This document shows, one piece after another, positions 27,873 to 35,822 of a stretch of 64,000 bases of DNA; position 1 is the stretch's first letter, and each line of letters opens with the position of its first letter. The notes below the pieces were generated by a model that saw nothing but the letters and a program-made list of their open reading frames with translations, did not search any database and had not been told where the DNA came from. Source of the stretch: Pseudomonas sp. B21-023 (lineage in GTDB: Bacteria; Pseudomonadota; Gammaproteobacteria; Pseudomonadales; Pseudomonadaceae); assembly GCF_024749165.1 (NCBI RefSeq), contig NZ_CP087190.1:5057501-5121500 (forward strand). The letters are read 5' to 3'. Made by a program: the position numbers and the translations under genes.

Positions 27873-29240
27873 CTACTCGAATAGTGCATCCAGCGCTTGT
27901 TCCAGACGGGTCACGGCAATCACCTGCAACCCGGCGGGAGCCTCTTTCGGTGCGTTGCCCTTGGGCACGATGGCACGCTTGAAGCCATGCTTGGCCGCCT
28001 CCTTCAGACGCTCCTGGCCACTGGGCACCGGGCGCACCTCGCCCGACAGGCCGATCTCGCCGAACACCAGCAGGCCATGGGCCAACGGCCGGTTGCGCAG
28101 GCTGGACATCACCGCCGCCAGCAACGCGAGGTCGGAGGCAGTCTCGAGCACCTTCACGCCACCCACGACGTTGAGGAACACGTCCTGGTCGTGGGTGGGG
28201 ATGCCACCGTGCCGGTGCAGCACCGCCAGCAGCATGGCCAGGCGATTCTGGTCCAGGCCCAGGGTCACCCGCCGTGGGTTGGCCAGGTGGCTGTCGTCGA
28301 CCAGCGCCTGGACTTCCACCAACATTGGCCGGGTGCCCTCCCAGGTAGCCATGACCACACTGCCGGGCACCTCTTCCTGGGTGCGGTTGAGGAAGATCGC
28401 CGACGGATTGGAGACTTCCTTGAGGCCGCGGTCGGTCATGCCGAACACGCCCAGTTCGTTGACCGCGCCAAAGCGGTTTTTCACTGCGCGCAGCAGGCGC
28501 AGGCGGCCATCGGACTCGCCCTCGAAATACAGCACGGTGTCGACCATGTGCTCGAGCACCCGTGGACCGGCCAACGAGCCCTCCTTGGTGACGTGGCCGA
28601 CCAGGAAGATCGCCGTGCCGCTCTGCTTGGCGTAGCGCACTAGCAATGCCGTGCTCTCGCGCACCTGGGCCACGCCACCCGGCGCCGACTGCAGTTGTTC
28701 GGTGAAGATGGTCTGGATCGAGTCGATCACCATCACCCGCGGCTTTTCCTGGCGCGCGGTGGCGATGATGGTCTCGATGCAGGTTTCAGTCATGACCTTG
28801 AGCTGGTCCTGGGGCAGGCCCAGGCGCCGGGAACGCATGGCCACCTGCTGCTGCGACTCCTCGCCGGTGACATACAGCGCCGGCATCTGCACGGCGATGT
28901 TGCACAGGGTCTGCAGGAGGATGGTCGATTTGCCGATACCCGGATCGCCCCCGATCAGCACCACCGATCCATCCACCAGGCCGCCGCCCAGGACGCGGTC
29001 GAGTTCGGTGCTGCTGGTGGTGAAGCGCGGGATCTCCTCGACGCTCACTTCGGCCAGGGTCTTGATCTGCGCCTGCTGCCCGGTCCAGCCGGTGCGCCCG
29101 CTCGGTGCCGCGGCGCCACCGCTTTCGATCATGCTCTCGACCAGGGTGTTCCAGGCCCCGCACTCGCCACACTGCCCGGCCCACTTGGGGAAGGTCGCGC
29201 CGCACTCGGTGCAGCCATACAAACGCTTGGCCTTGGCCAT
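27873..29240 (-). CDS. radA: DNA repair protein RadA
   Basis: A 455-residue RecA-like ATPase that drives branch migration of recombination intermediates. The N-terminal C4 zinc finger uses C10, C13, C24 and C27. Walker A GDPGIGKS lies at about 98-105, the RadA-specific KNRFG motif appears as KNRFGAVNE, and the C-terminal third is the Lon protease-like domain. Start: ATG 29240. The has cluster follows on the same strand 70 bases later but has its own promoter region. Confidence 0.97.
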   Translation of the reverse strand: MAKAKRLYGCTECGATFPKWAGQCGECGAWNTLVESMIESGGAAAPSGRTGWTGQQAQIKTLAEVSVEEIPRFTTSSTELDRVLGGGLVDGSVVLIGGDPGIGKSTILLQTLCNIAVQMPALYVTGEESQQQVAMRSRRLGLPQDQLKVMTETCIETIIATARQEKPRVMVIDSIQTIFTEQLQSAPGGVAQVRESTALLVRYAKQSGTAIFLVGHVTKEGSLAGPRVLEHMVDTVLYFEGESDGRLRLLRAVKNRFGAVNELGVFGMTDRGLKEVSNPSAIFLNRTQEEVPGSVVMATWEGTRPMLVEVQALVDDSHLANPRRVTLGLDQNRLAMLLAVLHRHGGIPTHDQDVFLNVVGGVKVLETASDLALLAAVMSSLRNRPLAHGLLVFGEIGLSGEVRPVPSGQERLKEAAKHGFKRAIVPKGNAPKEAPAGLQVIAVTRLEQALDALFE

Positions 29241-29418
29241 GGGCTGGGTCTCCTGGAAAAAACCGCCATGATAGCCGAACTCGGACGTGCCCCGGAGGCC
29301 TCGGCGGGCGACAAAACTATTCGTTCTATAAACAGTCTGTAGCTGCGAACGTCACGCATGAAGCGTTTTAGTGGCTTACACTGCGTTTACCTCTCCATTC
29401 GTAACAAAGGAATACAGC

Positions 29419-29832
29419 ATGGGCATGCTCAGTGAATTCAAGGCCTTCGCGGTCAAGGGAAATGTCGTCGACATGGCGGTGGGTATCATCATCGGCGCGG
29501 CGTTCGGCAAGATCGTTTCGTCCTTCGTCGGTGACGTGATCATGCCCCCCATCGGCCTGCTGATCGGCGGTGTCGACTTCAGCGACCTGGCCATCACGCT
29601 CAAGGCTGCCGAAGGCGATGTGCCGGCCGTAATGCTGGCCTACGGCAAATTCATCCAGACCGTGCTCGACTTCATCATCGTCGCCTTCGCCATCTTCATG
29701 GGTGTGAAAGTGATCAACCGCCTCAAGCGCGAAGAGGCAGTGGCACCGACCGCTCCGCCGGTGCCCAGCGCCGAGGAAACCCTGCTGACCGAGATTCGTG
29801 ACCTGCTCAAGGCGCAGAATCGCCAGCCCTGA
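29419..29832 (+). CDS. mscL: Large-conductance mechanosensitive channel
   Basis: A 137-residue inner-membrane channel that opens under high membrane tension to release solutes during hypo-osmotic shock. It has the amphipathic N-terminal helix MGMLSEFKAFAVKGNVVDMA, TM1 with the gating segment GIIIGAAFGKIVSS, TM2 (FIIVAFAIFMGVKVI) and the C-terminal cytoplasmic helix SAEETLLTEIRDLL. Start: ATG 29419 with AAAGGA seven bases upstream. Divergent from radA, with a hairpin downstream. Confidence 0.97.
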   Translation: MGMLSEFKAFAVKGNVVDMAVGIIIGAAFGKIVSSFVGDVIMPPIGLLIGGVDFSDLAITLKAAEGDVPAVMLAYGKFIQTVLDFIIVAFAIFMGVKVINRLKREEAVAPTAPPVPSAEETLLTEIRDLLKAQNRQP

Positions 29833-29843
29833 AGCACAAAACG

Positions 29844-29871
29844 ACTGGGGCCGCTTTGCAGCGGCCCCAGT
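29844..29871. terminator. Bidirectional terminator between mscL and fpr
   Basis: An 11-bp perfect stem (ACTGGGGCCGC at 29844-29854 and GCGGCCCCAGT at 29861-29871) with a TTTGCA loop lies between the convergent mscL and fpr. It is the GGGGCCGC hairpin type also seen at 147-184. Confidence 0.8.
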
Positions 29872-29900
29872 GACGGCGATCCAAAAGGCGCCATTGTTCC

Positions 29901-30677
29901 TTACCAGTAGTTCTCCACCGCCACCTGCCCCGGCCGCTTGCTCAGGCTCAGTTGCAAGTCCCGCGCCTTGAGCACCTTGCGCGTCTCGTCGATCATCTCC
30001 GGGTTGCCGCACAGCATGATCCGTGAATGCTCCGGCGAAAGCGCCAACCCCGCCGCCTTTTCCAGTTCACCGTTCTCGATCAACGTGGTGATCCGCGCAT
30101 TCAACGCTCCCGGATGCTGCTCTCGGGTGACCACCGGAATGAACTGCAGCTTGCCCGCGTACTCCGCCAGGTAGTCGCGCTGTTCCAGCGCGGCGATTTC
30201 ATCGACATACGCCAGCTCCTTCGCCTCGCGCACCGAATACACCAGCTTGATGTTGTCGAAGCGCTCCCAGGCCTCGAAGTCCTGCAGGATCGACATGAAC
30301 GGTGCGATGCCGGTGCCAGTGGCCAGCAGCCACAGGTCACGACCGCCAACGAAGCGGTCAAGGGTCAGGTAACCGAAGGCCTGGCGGTCGATCAGCAGGG
30401 TGTCGCCTTCGCCGAAGCGGCTCAGCTCACTGGTGAACTCCCCACCGGGCACCACGATGGAAAAGAAGTCGAGATGTTCGTCATGGGGCGCGCTCACCAT
30501 GGAATAGGCGCGCCAGACGACGCTGCCATCTGCCTTGCTCACGCCCAGCCGGGCGAACTGCCCCGCACGGAAGCGAAAGCCTGCATCGCGGGTGACGCGC
30601 AGGGAAAACAGGTTGGGGGTCAGGGGCTGGACGCCGAGCAGGGTCTGGCGGGTGAATTTGTCGGCGCTGGCGGTCAT
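29901..30677 (-). CDS. fpr: Ferredoxin/flavodoxin-NADP+ reductase
   Basis: A 258-residue FAD enzyme that exchanges electrons between NADPH and ferredoxin or flavodoxin, important in oxidative stress and iron-sulfur metabolism. The FAD motif RAYSMVSAP, the phosphate-binding GGEFTSELSRF, the NADP-binding LLATGTGIAPF and the C-terminal VENYW (Pseudomonas Fpr type) are all visible. Start: ATG 30677 with GGAG six bases upstream; an ATG four codons earlier lies before that site. Divergent from ppoR. Confidence 0.95.
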   Translation of the reverse strand: MTASADKFTRQTLLGVQPLTPNLFSLRVTRDAGFRFRAGQFARLGVSKADGSVVWRAYSMVSAPHDEHLDFFSIVVPGGEFTSELSRFGEGDTLLIDRQAFGYLTLDRFVGGRDLWLLATGTGIAPFMSILQDFEAWERFDNIKLVYSVREAKELAYVDEIAALEQRDYLAEYAGKLQFIPVVTREQHPGALNARITTLIENGELEKAAGLALSPEHSRIMLCGNPEMIDETRKVLKARDLQLSLSKRPGQVAVENYW

Positions 30678-30819
30678 GACGGGCTCCACGAATCAAGTGC
30701 GCACAGTGTCGCGCAAAGTAGCGGAGATAAACACCGTCGATTTGTAGGGCATGCCATGGCACCAAGCGCAAACAACTAAGGATGCGTGGCAGCTATAACA
30801 AAAAAACCCAGCACACCGT

Positions 30820-30833
30820 TAGGAGATTTCCTA
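30820..30833. promoter_or_regulatory. Inverted repeat in the ppoR promoter region
   Basis: TAGGA-GATT-TCCTA is a perfect interrupted palindrome 60 bases before the LuxR-type gene, directly followed by a -10-like TACACT. It could be an operator for PpoR itself or another regulator. It does not match the best-known lux-box consensus well. Confidence 0.35.
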
Positions 30834-30892
30834 CACTAGGGACCGTGCAATGCTGACTTTGGATCCACAGAGACGCAAAGGGAGCTTCATCG

Positions 30893-31597
30893 ATGCCACA
30901 TTGGAAGAGTGAGCAACTCCAGCAACTGCTGGAGGAGCAGGAACCGCAGCGGTTGTTCGGCCAGGCCGTGCAACTGGCCCAGGCACTGGACATGGAGTTC
31001 GTCGGCCTGACGCTGCACCTGCATGTGGCTGCTCGTGGCCCCCAGGTGATCCTCTACAACAACTACCCAAGCGCCTGGAACGCTCGCTACCAGGCTGAAG
31101 ACTTCATCAAGATAGATCCATCAGTATCAAAATGCCACCACACGACGCTACCGCTGGTCTGGAACGACGAACTGTTCCACGAGGTGCCTCAGCTGCGGGA
31201 GGCCGCCACTGCCTACGGCATGACCCATGGCTGGAGCCAATCAGTGCACGACCAGCAGCACAACGAAAGCCAGTTGAGCGTCTCCAGGGCCAAAGGCGCA
31301 GTCTCTCGTGACGAACTGTTCGAGAAGAGCGCCCAGGTGATGTGGCTGTGCAACACCTTGCACGCCGCCCTCAGCACGCACCACCTGGCGAAGTACAGCC
31401 CACTGCCGCAATTGAGCGAACGCGAGCTTGAAGTGCTCAAGTGGTCCGCCGCCGGCAAGACCGCCGCCGACGTGGCGATGATTCTCTCGCTGTCGACCAG
31501 TACCGTGAATTTTCATATCCGCAGTGTGATAAGCAAGACCAACGCCTCCAACAAAGCCGGCGCCATCGCCATCGCCGCCCTGCGAGGCCTGCTCTGA
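30893..31597 (+). CDS. ppoR: LuxR-family quorum-sensing regulator without cognate synthase (PpoR-like solo)
   Basis: A 234-residue regulator. The N-terminal autoinducer-binding domain keeps all invariant residues known from TraR/LuxR: W62, Y66, D75, P76, W90 and G113. The C-terminal LuxR HTH begins LSERELEVLKWSAAGKTAADVA. An intact pocket suggests it binds acyl-homoserine lactones, perhaps from other cells, because no luxI-type gene is in this window. The position between fpr and rlmG corresponds to PpoR of P. putida (recalled, not searched). Confidence 0.88.
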   Translation: MPHWKSEQLQQLLEEQEPQRLFGQAVQLAQALDMEFVGLTLHLHVAARGPQVILYNNYPSAWNARYQAEDFIKIDPSVSKCHHTTLPLVWNDELFHEVPQLREAATAYGMTHGWSQSVHDQQHNESQLSVSRAKGAVSRDELFEKSAQVMWLCNTLHAALSTHHLAKYSPLPQLSERELEVLKWSAAGKTAADVAMILSLSTSTVNFHIRSVISKTNASNKAGAIAIAALRGLL

Positions 31598-31694
31598 CAG
31601 CCCTCCCCCCGCACAGACGCAAAGCCCTGTAGAATCACACGCCGCAAGCCCGCGCACAGCGCGCCGGGCAGGATTCGCAGCAGAGCCCCACGCC

Positions 31695-32819
31695 ATGCCC
31701 CTGTTCAACAGCCCCTTCGCCGACCTCGACCTGATCCGCCAGCCGGAGCAAACCAACGACCCGCTGCTGGCGTTCGATGCCGCCGACCAGTACCTGCTGG
31801 AACACATGGCCGCCCAGGCACCAGGCGCAGGCTGCAAGGTGCTGGTGCTCAACGACAGCTTCGGCGCCCTGGCCGCCAGCCTGGCCGGGCACCTGGACGT
31901 GACCAGCAGCGGCGACTCGCACCTGGCGCACCTGGCCCTGGAGAAAAACCTGGCAGGTAACGGCAAGCCGTTCGACAGCGTACCCTTCATCCCGGCCAGT
32001 GAGCCCTTCCAGGGCCCGTTCGACCGCGTGCTGGTGCGCGTGCCCAAGACCTTGGCCCTACTCGAGGAGCAACTGATCCGCCTGCAGGGCCAATTGGCGC
32101 CTGGCGCCCAGGTGATCGCCGGGGCGATGATCAAGCACCTGCCCAGAGCCGCCGGCGACCTTATGGAGAAGTACATCGGCCCGGTGCAGGCGTCGCTGGC
32201 GCAGAAGAAAGCGCGCCTGCTGATTGCCACTGTGACGCAACGGCCTCTCGCACATTCCCCCTACCCCAGTCGCTATCGTCTGGAGACGCCGCCCCTGGAG
32301 CTGGTCAACCACGCCAACGTGTTCTGCCGCGAAGGCCTGGACATCGGCACCCGTGCCTTCCTGCCGCATCTGCCGCGTGACCTGGGTCGCGCCCGCGTAG
32401 CCGATCTTGGCTGTGGCAATGGCGTGCTGGCGATTGCCAGCGCCCTGGCCAATCCGGATGCGCATTTCACCTTGGTCGACGAGTCGTACATGGCGGTGCA
32501 GTCGGCGCGGGAGAACTGGCGGGCGGCATTGGGCGAACGCGAAGTGACGATCAAGGCTGCGGACGGCCTGGCGGGGCAGGAGAAACAATCGCTGGACGTG
32601 GTGCTGTGCAACCCGCCGTTCCACCAGCAGCAGGTGGTCGGCGACTTCCTCGCCTGGCGCATGTTCCAGCAGGCCCGCGAGGCACTGGAAGTCGGTGGCG
32701 CGCTGTACATCGTCGGCAATCGCCACCTGGGCTACCACAGCAAGCTGGCGCGCTTGTTCCGGGGTGTCGAGCAGGTCGCGGCGACGCCGAAGTTCGTGGT
32801 GCTCAAGGCCCGGAAATAA
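31695..32819 (+). CDS. rlmG: 23S rRNA (guanine-1835-N2)-methyltransferase RlmG
   Basis: A 374-residue SAM-dependent rRNA methyltransferase of the RsmC/RlmG group. The N-terminal half is a degenerate methyltransferase-like domain. The catalytic C-terminal domain has motif I VADLGCGNGVLAIA and the N2-guanine motif NPPF at 306-309. RsmC is the closest alternative; the length (374, against about 330-345 for RsmC) and the N-terminal FNSPFADLDLIRQPEQ favour RlmG. Followed by a long perfect hairpin. Confidence 0.9.
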   Translation: MPLFNSPFADLDLIRQPEQTNDPLLAFDAADQYLLEHMAAQAPGAGCKVLVLNDSFGALAASLAGHLDVTSSGDSHLAHLALEKNLAGNGKPFDSVPFIPASEPFQGPFDRVLVRVPKTLALLEEQLIRLQGQLAPGAQVIAGAMIKHLPRAAGDLMEKYIGPVQASLAQKKARLLIATVTQRPLAHSPYPSRYRLETPPLELVNHANVFCREGLDIGTRAFLPHLPRDLGRARVADLGCGNGVLAIASALANPDAHFTLVDESYMAVQSARENWRAALGEREVTIKAADGLAGQEKQSLDVVLCNPPFHQQQVVGDFLAWRMFQQAREALEVGGALYIVGNRHLGYHSKLARLFRGVEQVAATPKFVVLKARK

Positions 32820-32823
32820 AAGC

Positions 32824-32871
32824 ATCGCGGGGCAAGTCGCAGCGGTGCACCGATGCGACTTGCCCCGCGAT
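32824..32871. terminator. Long perfect hairpin with REP-like core between rlmG and cioAB operon
   Basis: An 18-bp perfect stem (32824-32841 and 32854-32871, core ATCGCGGGGCAAGTCGCA) with a 12-base loop lies between convergent transcripts. The outer part resembles REP units (ATCGCGGGGCAAG) but the pair is perfectly symmetrical. It probably ends both rlmG and the cio operon transcripts. Confidence 0.7.
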
Positions 32872-32882
32872 CACTCAATGGC

Positions 32883-33023
32883 TCAGTGAGTACTCAGGCC
32901 TGCCGCGCTCATGAACATGCGCATGCCATAAGCCACCACCCCAAGCGCTGCCACGCTCACCCCCCAGATCAGCACCAGCCAACCCAGGCGTTGCCACAGC
33001 GGTTTCTTCTCTTCGACATTCAT
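32883..33023 (-). CDS. DUF2474-type small membrane subunit of the bd oxidase operon
   Basis: A 46-residue protein, MNVEEKKPLWQRLGWLVLIW at its start, with a single transmembrane helix (about residues 14-34) and a short polar tail. It starts at ATG 33023 with GGAG nine bases upstream, 13 bases past the cioB stop, on the same strand. The pattern K-P-L-W-x-R-L-x-W, a position directly after cioB and the size match the DUF2474 family found with CIO-type oxidases. By analogy with CydX it may stabilise the complex, but this is an inference. Confidence 0.85.
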   Translation of the reverse strand: MNVEEKKPLWQRLGWLVLIWGVSVAALGVVAYGMRMFMSAAGLSTH

Positions 33024-33035
33024 CACCCGACGCTC

Positions 33036-34043
33036 CTAGTGATAGCCGTCTTCATGGGTCACCTTGCCGCGGAACACGTAGTAGCTCCAGTAGGTGTAAC
33101 CCAGGATGAACGGCAGGATGAACAGCGTGCCCACCAGCATGAAGCCCTGGCTCTGTGGCGGCGCCGCGGCCTCCCAGATGCTGATCGACGGCGGGATGAT
33201 GTTCGGCCACAAGCTGATGCCCAACCCACTGTAGCCAAGGAAGATCAGCACCAGCGTCAGCAGGAACGGGGTGTAGTGGGCGTTACGCGCCACCGCCCGC
33301 AGCAACCCGTAGAAGGTCACCAGCACCAGAATCGGCACCGGCATGAACCAGATCAGGTTGGGCATGCTGAACCAGCGCTCGGCGATTTGCGGGTAGGCGA
33401 TCGGCGTCCACAGGCTGACGATACCGATGACCACCAGCAGCACCAGCGCCAGGGGGCGGGCCATGTCATGCATTTTCTGCTGCAAGGGCCCTTCGGTCTT
33501 CATGATCAACCAGGTGCAGCCCAGCAGCGTGTAGGCGACGATCAGGCCCAGGCCCGAAAACACGGTGAACGGGGTCAGCCAATCCAGGGTGCCGCCGGTG
33601 AATTTACGGTCGACCACCTTGAAGCCTTCGATGAACGCGCCCAGCGCCACCCCCTGGAAGAAAGTCGCCACCAGCGAGCCCCAGATGAAGGCCTTGTCCC
33701 AGATATGACGCCTGTGGGCCCTGGCCTTGAAGCGGAACTCGAAGGCCACGCCACGGAAGATCAGGCCCACCAGCATCAGGATCAATGGCAGGTACAGTGC
33801 CTCGAGCACCACCGAGTACGCCAGCGGGAAAGCCCCGAACAGCGCTGCCCCGCCCAGCACCAGCCAGGTCTCGTTGCCGTCCCATACCGGGGCGACCGTG
33901 TTCATCATCACATCGCGGTCACGCTCGTCCTGGACGAAGGGGAAGAGCATGCCGATGCCCAGGTCGAAACCATCCATTACCACATACATCATGACGCCGA
34001 AGATGATGATCACGGCCCAGATCAGCGGAAGATCGATACCCAT
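33036..34043 (-). CDS. cioB: Cyanide-insensitive (bd-type) quinol oxidase subunit II
   Basis: A 335-residue inner-membrane protein with about eight to nine helices. It begins with IDLPLIWAVIIIFGVMMYVVMDGFDLGIG and has WDGNETWLVLGG, both typical of CydB/CioB. It pairs with CioA in the quinol oxidase complex that reduces oxygen without pumping protons. It starts one base after the cioA stop region (34045), implying tight coupling. Length and sequence are of the CioB type. Confidence 0.95.
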   Translation of the reverse strand: MGIDLPLIWAVIIIFGVMMYVVMDGFDLGIGMLFPFVQDERDRDVMMNTVAPVWDGNETWLVLGGAALFGAFPLAYSVVLEALYLPLILMLVGLIFRGVAFEFRFKARAHRRHIWDKAFIWGSLVATFFQGVALGAFIEGFKVVDRKFTGGTLDWLTPFTVFSGLGLIVAYTLLGCTWLIMKTEGPLQQKMHDMARPLALVLLVVIGIVSLWTPIAYPQIAERWFSMPNLIWFMPVPILVLVTFYGLLRAVARNAHYTPFLLTLVLIFLGYSGLGISLWPNIIPPSISIWEAAAPPQSQGFMLVGTLFILPFILGYTYWSYYVFRGKVTHEDGYH

Positions 34044-34044
34044 C

Positions 34045-35481
34045 TCAGTTCCCCTTGCTCAGGCGGGTGGAGTCGGCCTCATGGCCTTCATCGGCGGCGG
34101 ACAGCGGCCGCGCCGGCGTACGTTTCTGGCCAGGGCCACCCGGGGTGTGCTCCTCGCCTTCGCCGGTCTTCGGCCCTTTGCGCACCAGGCGCATCATGTA
34201 GCCCAGACCGGTGCCGAACAGCGCGAAGTAGACCACCACGAACATCACCAGGGTGAACCCCAACTGCGCATAGCTATGGTTGGACACCCCATCGGCGGTG
34301 CGCATCAACCCGTAGACCACCCACGGCTGGCGGCCGATCTCGGTGGTGAACCAGCCGGCGAGGATCGCAATCAACCCCGACGGCCCCATCCACAGGGTCA
34401 GGTAGAGGAACGGCCGCGAGCTGTACAGGGTGCCGCGCTTGCGCAGCCACAGGCTCCACAGGCCGACAAAAATCATCAACATGCCCAAACCGACCATGAC
34501 TCGGAACGACCAGAACACGATGGTCGAGTTGGGTCGGTCCTCAGGCGGGAACTCCTTCATCGCCGGCACTTGCTTGTCCAGGCTATGGGTCAGGATCAGG
34601 CTGCCCAAGGCTGGGATCTCGACCTTAAAGCGCGTGGTTTCGGCCTGCATGTCGGGTATGCCGAACAGGATCAGCGGCGTCGGCTCGCCGGGTTTGTTCT
34701 CCCAGTGGCCCTCGATGGCGGCGATCTTCACCGGTTGATGCTTGAGCGTGTTCAAACCATGGAAGTCGCCGATCACGGCCTGGATCGGCGCCACCACCAG
34801 GGCCATCCACATGGCCATCGACAGCATCTTGCGCACTGCCGGATTGTCACGCCCGCGCAGCAGGTGCCAGGCGGCCGAGGCGCCGACGAAGAACGCGGTG
34901 GCGACGAAGGCCGCGGTGGCCATGTGCATCAGGCGATAGGGGAAGGACGGGTTGAAGATCACCGCGAACCAGTCCACCGGAATCACCTGGCCATTGACGA
35001 TCTCGTAGCCCTGGGGGGTCTGCATCCAGCTGTTGGAGGCGAGGATCCAGAAGGTCGACACCAGCGTGCCGAGCGCCACCATGCAGGTGGCGAAGAAGTG
35101 CAACCCCCGGCCGACACGGTGCCAGCCGAACAGCATGACGCCGAGGAAACCGGCCTCGAGGAAGAATGCCGTGAGCACCTCGTAGGTCAGCAGGGGGCCG
35201 GTGATGGAACCGGCAAAATCGGAGAACTGGCTCCAGTTGGTACCGAACTGGTAGGCCATGACCAGGCCCGAGACCACCCCCATGCCGAAGTTCACGGCGA
35301 AGATCTTCGACCAGAAGTGATAGAGGTCACGGTAGGTGTTGTCGCCGGTCTTCAGCCAAAGGCCTTCGAGGACCGCCAGGTAGCTCGCCAGGCCAATGGT
35401 GATGGCCGGGAACAGGATGTGAAAGGACACGGTAAAGGCAAACTGGATTCGGGCGAGCTCTAGGGCTTCCAATCCGAACAT
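34045..35481 (-). CDS. cioA: Cyanide-insensitive (bd-type) quinol oxidase subunit I
   Basis: A 478-residue heme-carrying subunit. Features include LARIQFAFTVSFHILFPA with the heme-ligand His at residue 21, the GRQPW(V) motif of the family (seen as EIGRQPWVVYGLMRT) and a short Q-loop as in CIO enzymes. It oxidises ubiquinol and reduces oxygen, and is resistant to cyanide in Pseudomonas. The C-terminal 40 residues are a hydrophilic tail. A perfect ANR/FNR box lies about 150 bases upstream, so oxygen control is likely. First gene of cioA-cioB-DUF2474. Confidence 0.95.
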   Translation of the reverse strand: MFGLEALELARIQFAFTVSFHILFPAITIGLASYLAVLEGLWLKTGDNTYRDLYHFWSKIFAVNFGMGVVSGLVMAYQFGTNWSQFSDFAGSITGPLLTYEVLTAFFLEAGFLGVMLFGWHRVGRGLHFFATCMVALGTLVSTFWILASNSWMQTPQGYEIVNGQVIPVDWFAVIFNPSFPYRLMHMATAAFVATAFFVGASAAWHLLRGRDNPAVRKMLSMAMWMALVVAPIQAVIGDFHGLNTLKHQPVKIAAIEGHWENKPGEPTPLILFGIPDMQAETTRFKVEIPALGSLILTHSLDKQVPAMKEFPPEDRPNSTIVFWSFRVMVGLGMLMIFVGLWSLWLRKRGTLYSSRPFLYLTLWMGPSGLIAILAGWFTTEIGRQPWVVYGLMRTADGVSNHSYAQLGFTLVMFVVVYFALFGTGLGYMMRLVRKGPKTGEGEEHTPGGPGQKRTPARPLSAADEGHEADSTRLSKGN

Positions 35482-35822
35482 GGTGCTTCCTCTTCAGGTA
35501 ATCCGGCGACCGGGCTCATGGCCTGTCGCCCACTGCCCCCACGGGTATCGAGTGCGGCGCGTTGGAATTGTTCTGTTCGATCGCGGGGATTCCGGCCCAA
35601 GGGCCAAGATCGTTGCATCTGGAACGATTGATCCAGATCAACGACTGAATGGAAGCATAGTCCTGAATGACCCATCCGGATGTGTGGTTGATTGCCGCGT
35701 GACCCGTTGCCTCACCCTCTTTTGCGAAGTCGCGATGGTTGATCCACGCGACTTTCAGCAACTATTTGTTACAAACAGATGTTACCCTGCAGGCCCCTCT
35801 ATCTCGAGGCTGCAGCCCCCCG
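35482..35822. other. 341-bp divergent promoter region between cioA and MFS gene
   Basis: No gene is visible. The region holds the ANR/FNR box at 35628-35641 and must contain the promoters of cioA (minus) and the MFS gene (plus). Sequence near 35755-35780 is AT-richer and could be the MFS promoter. Confidence 0.6.
35628..35641. promoter_or_regulatory. ANR/FNR box (TTGATCCAGATCAA)
   Basis: A perfect match to the ANR/FNR consensus TTGAT-N4-ATCAA, about 150 bases from the cioA start and 180 bases from the divergent MFS start. In P. aeruginosa ANR represses cioAB at low oxygen; the same control is plausible here. Which of the two divergent promoters it serves cannot be decided by eye. Confidence 0.8.
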
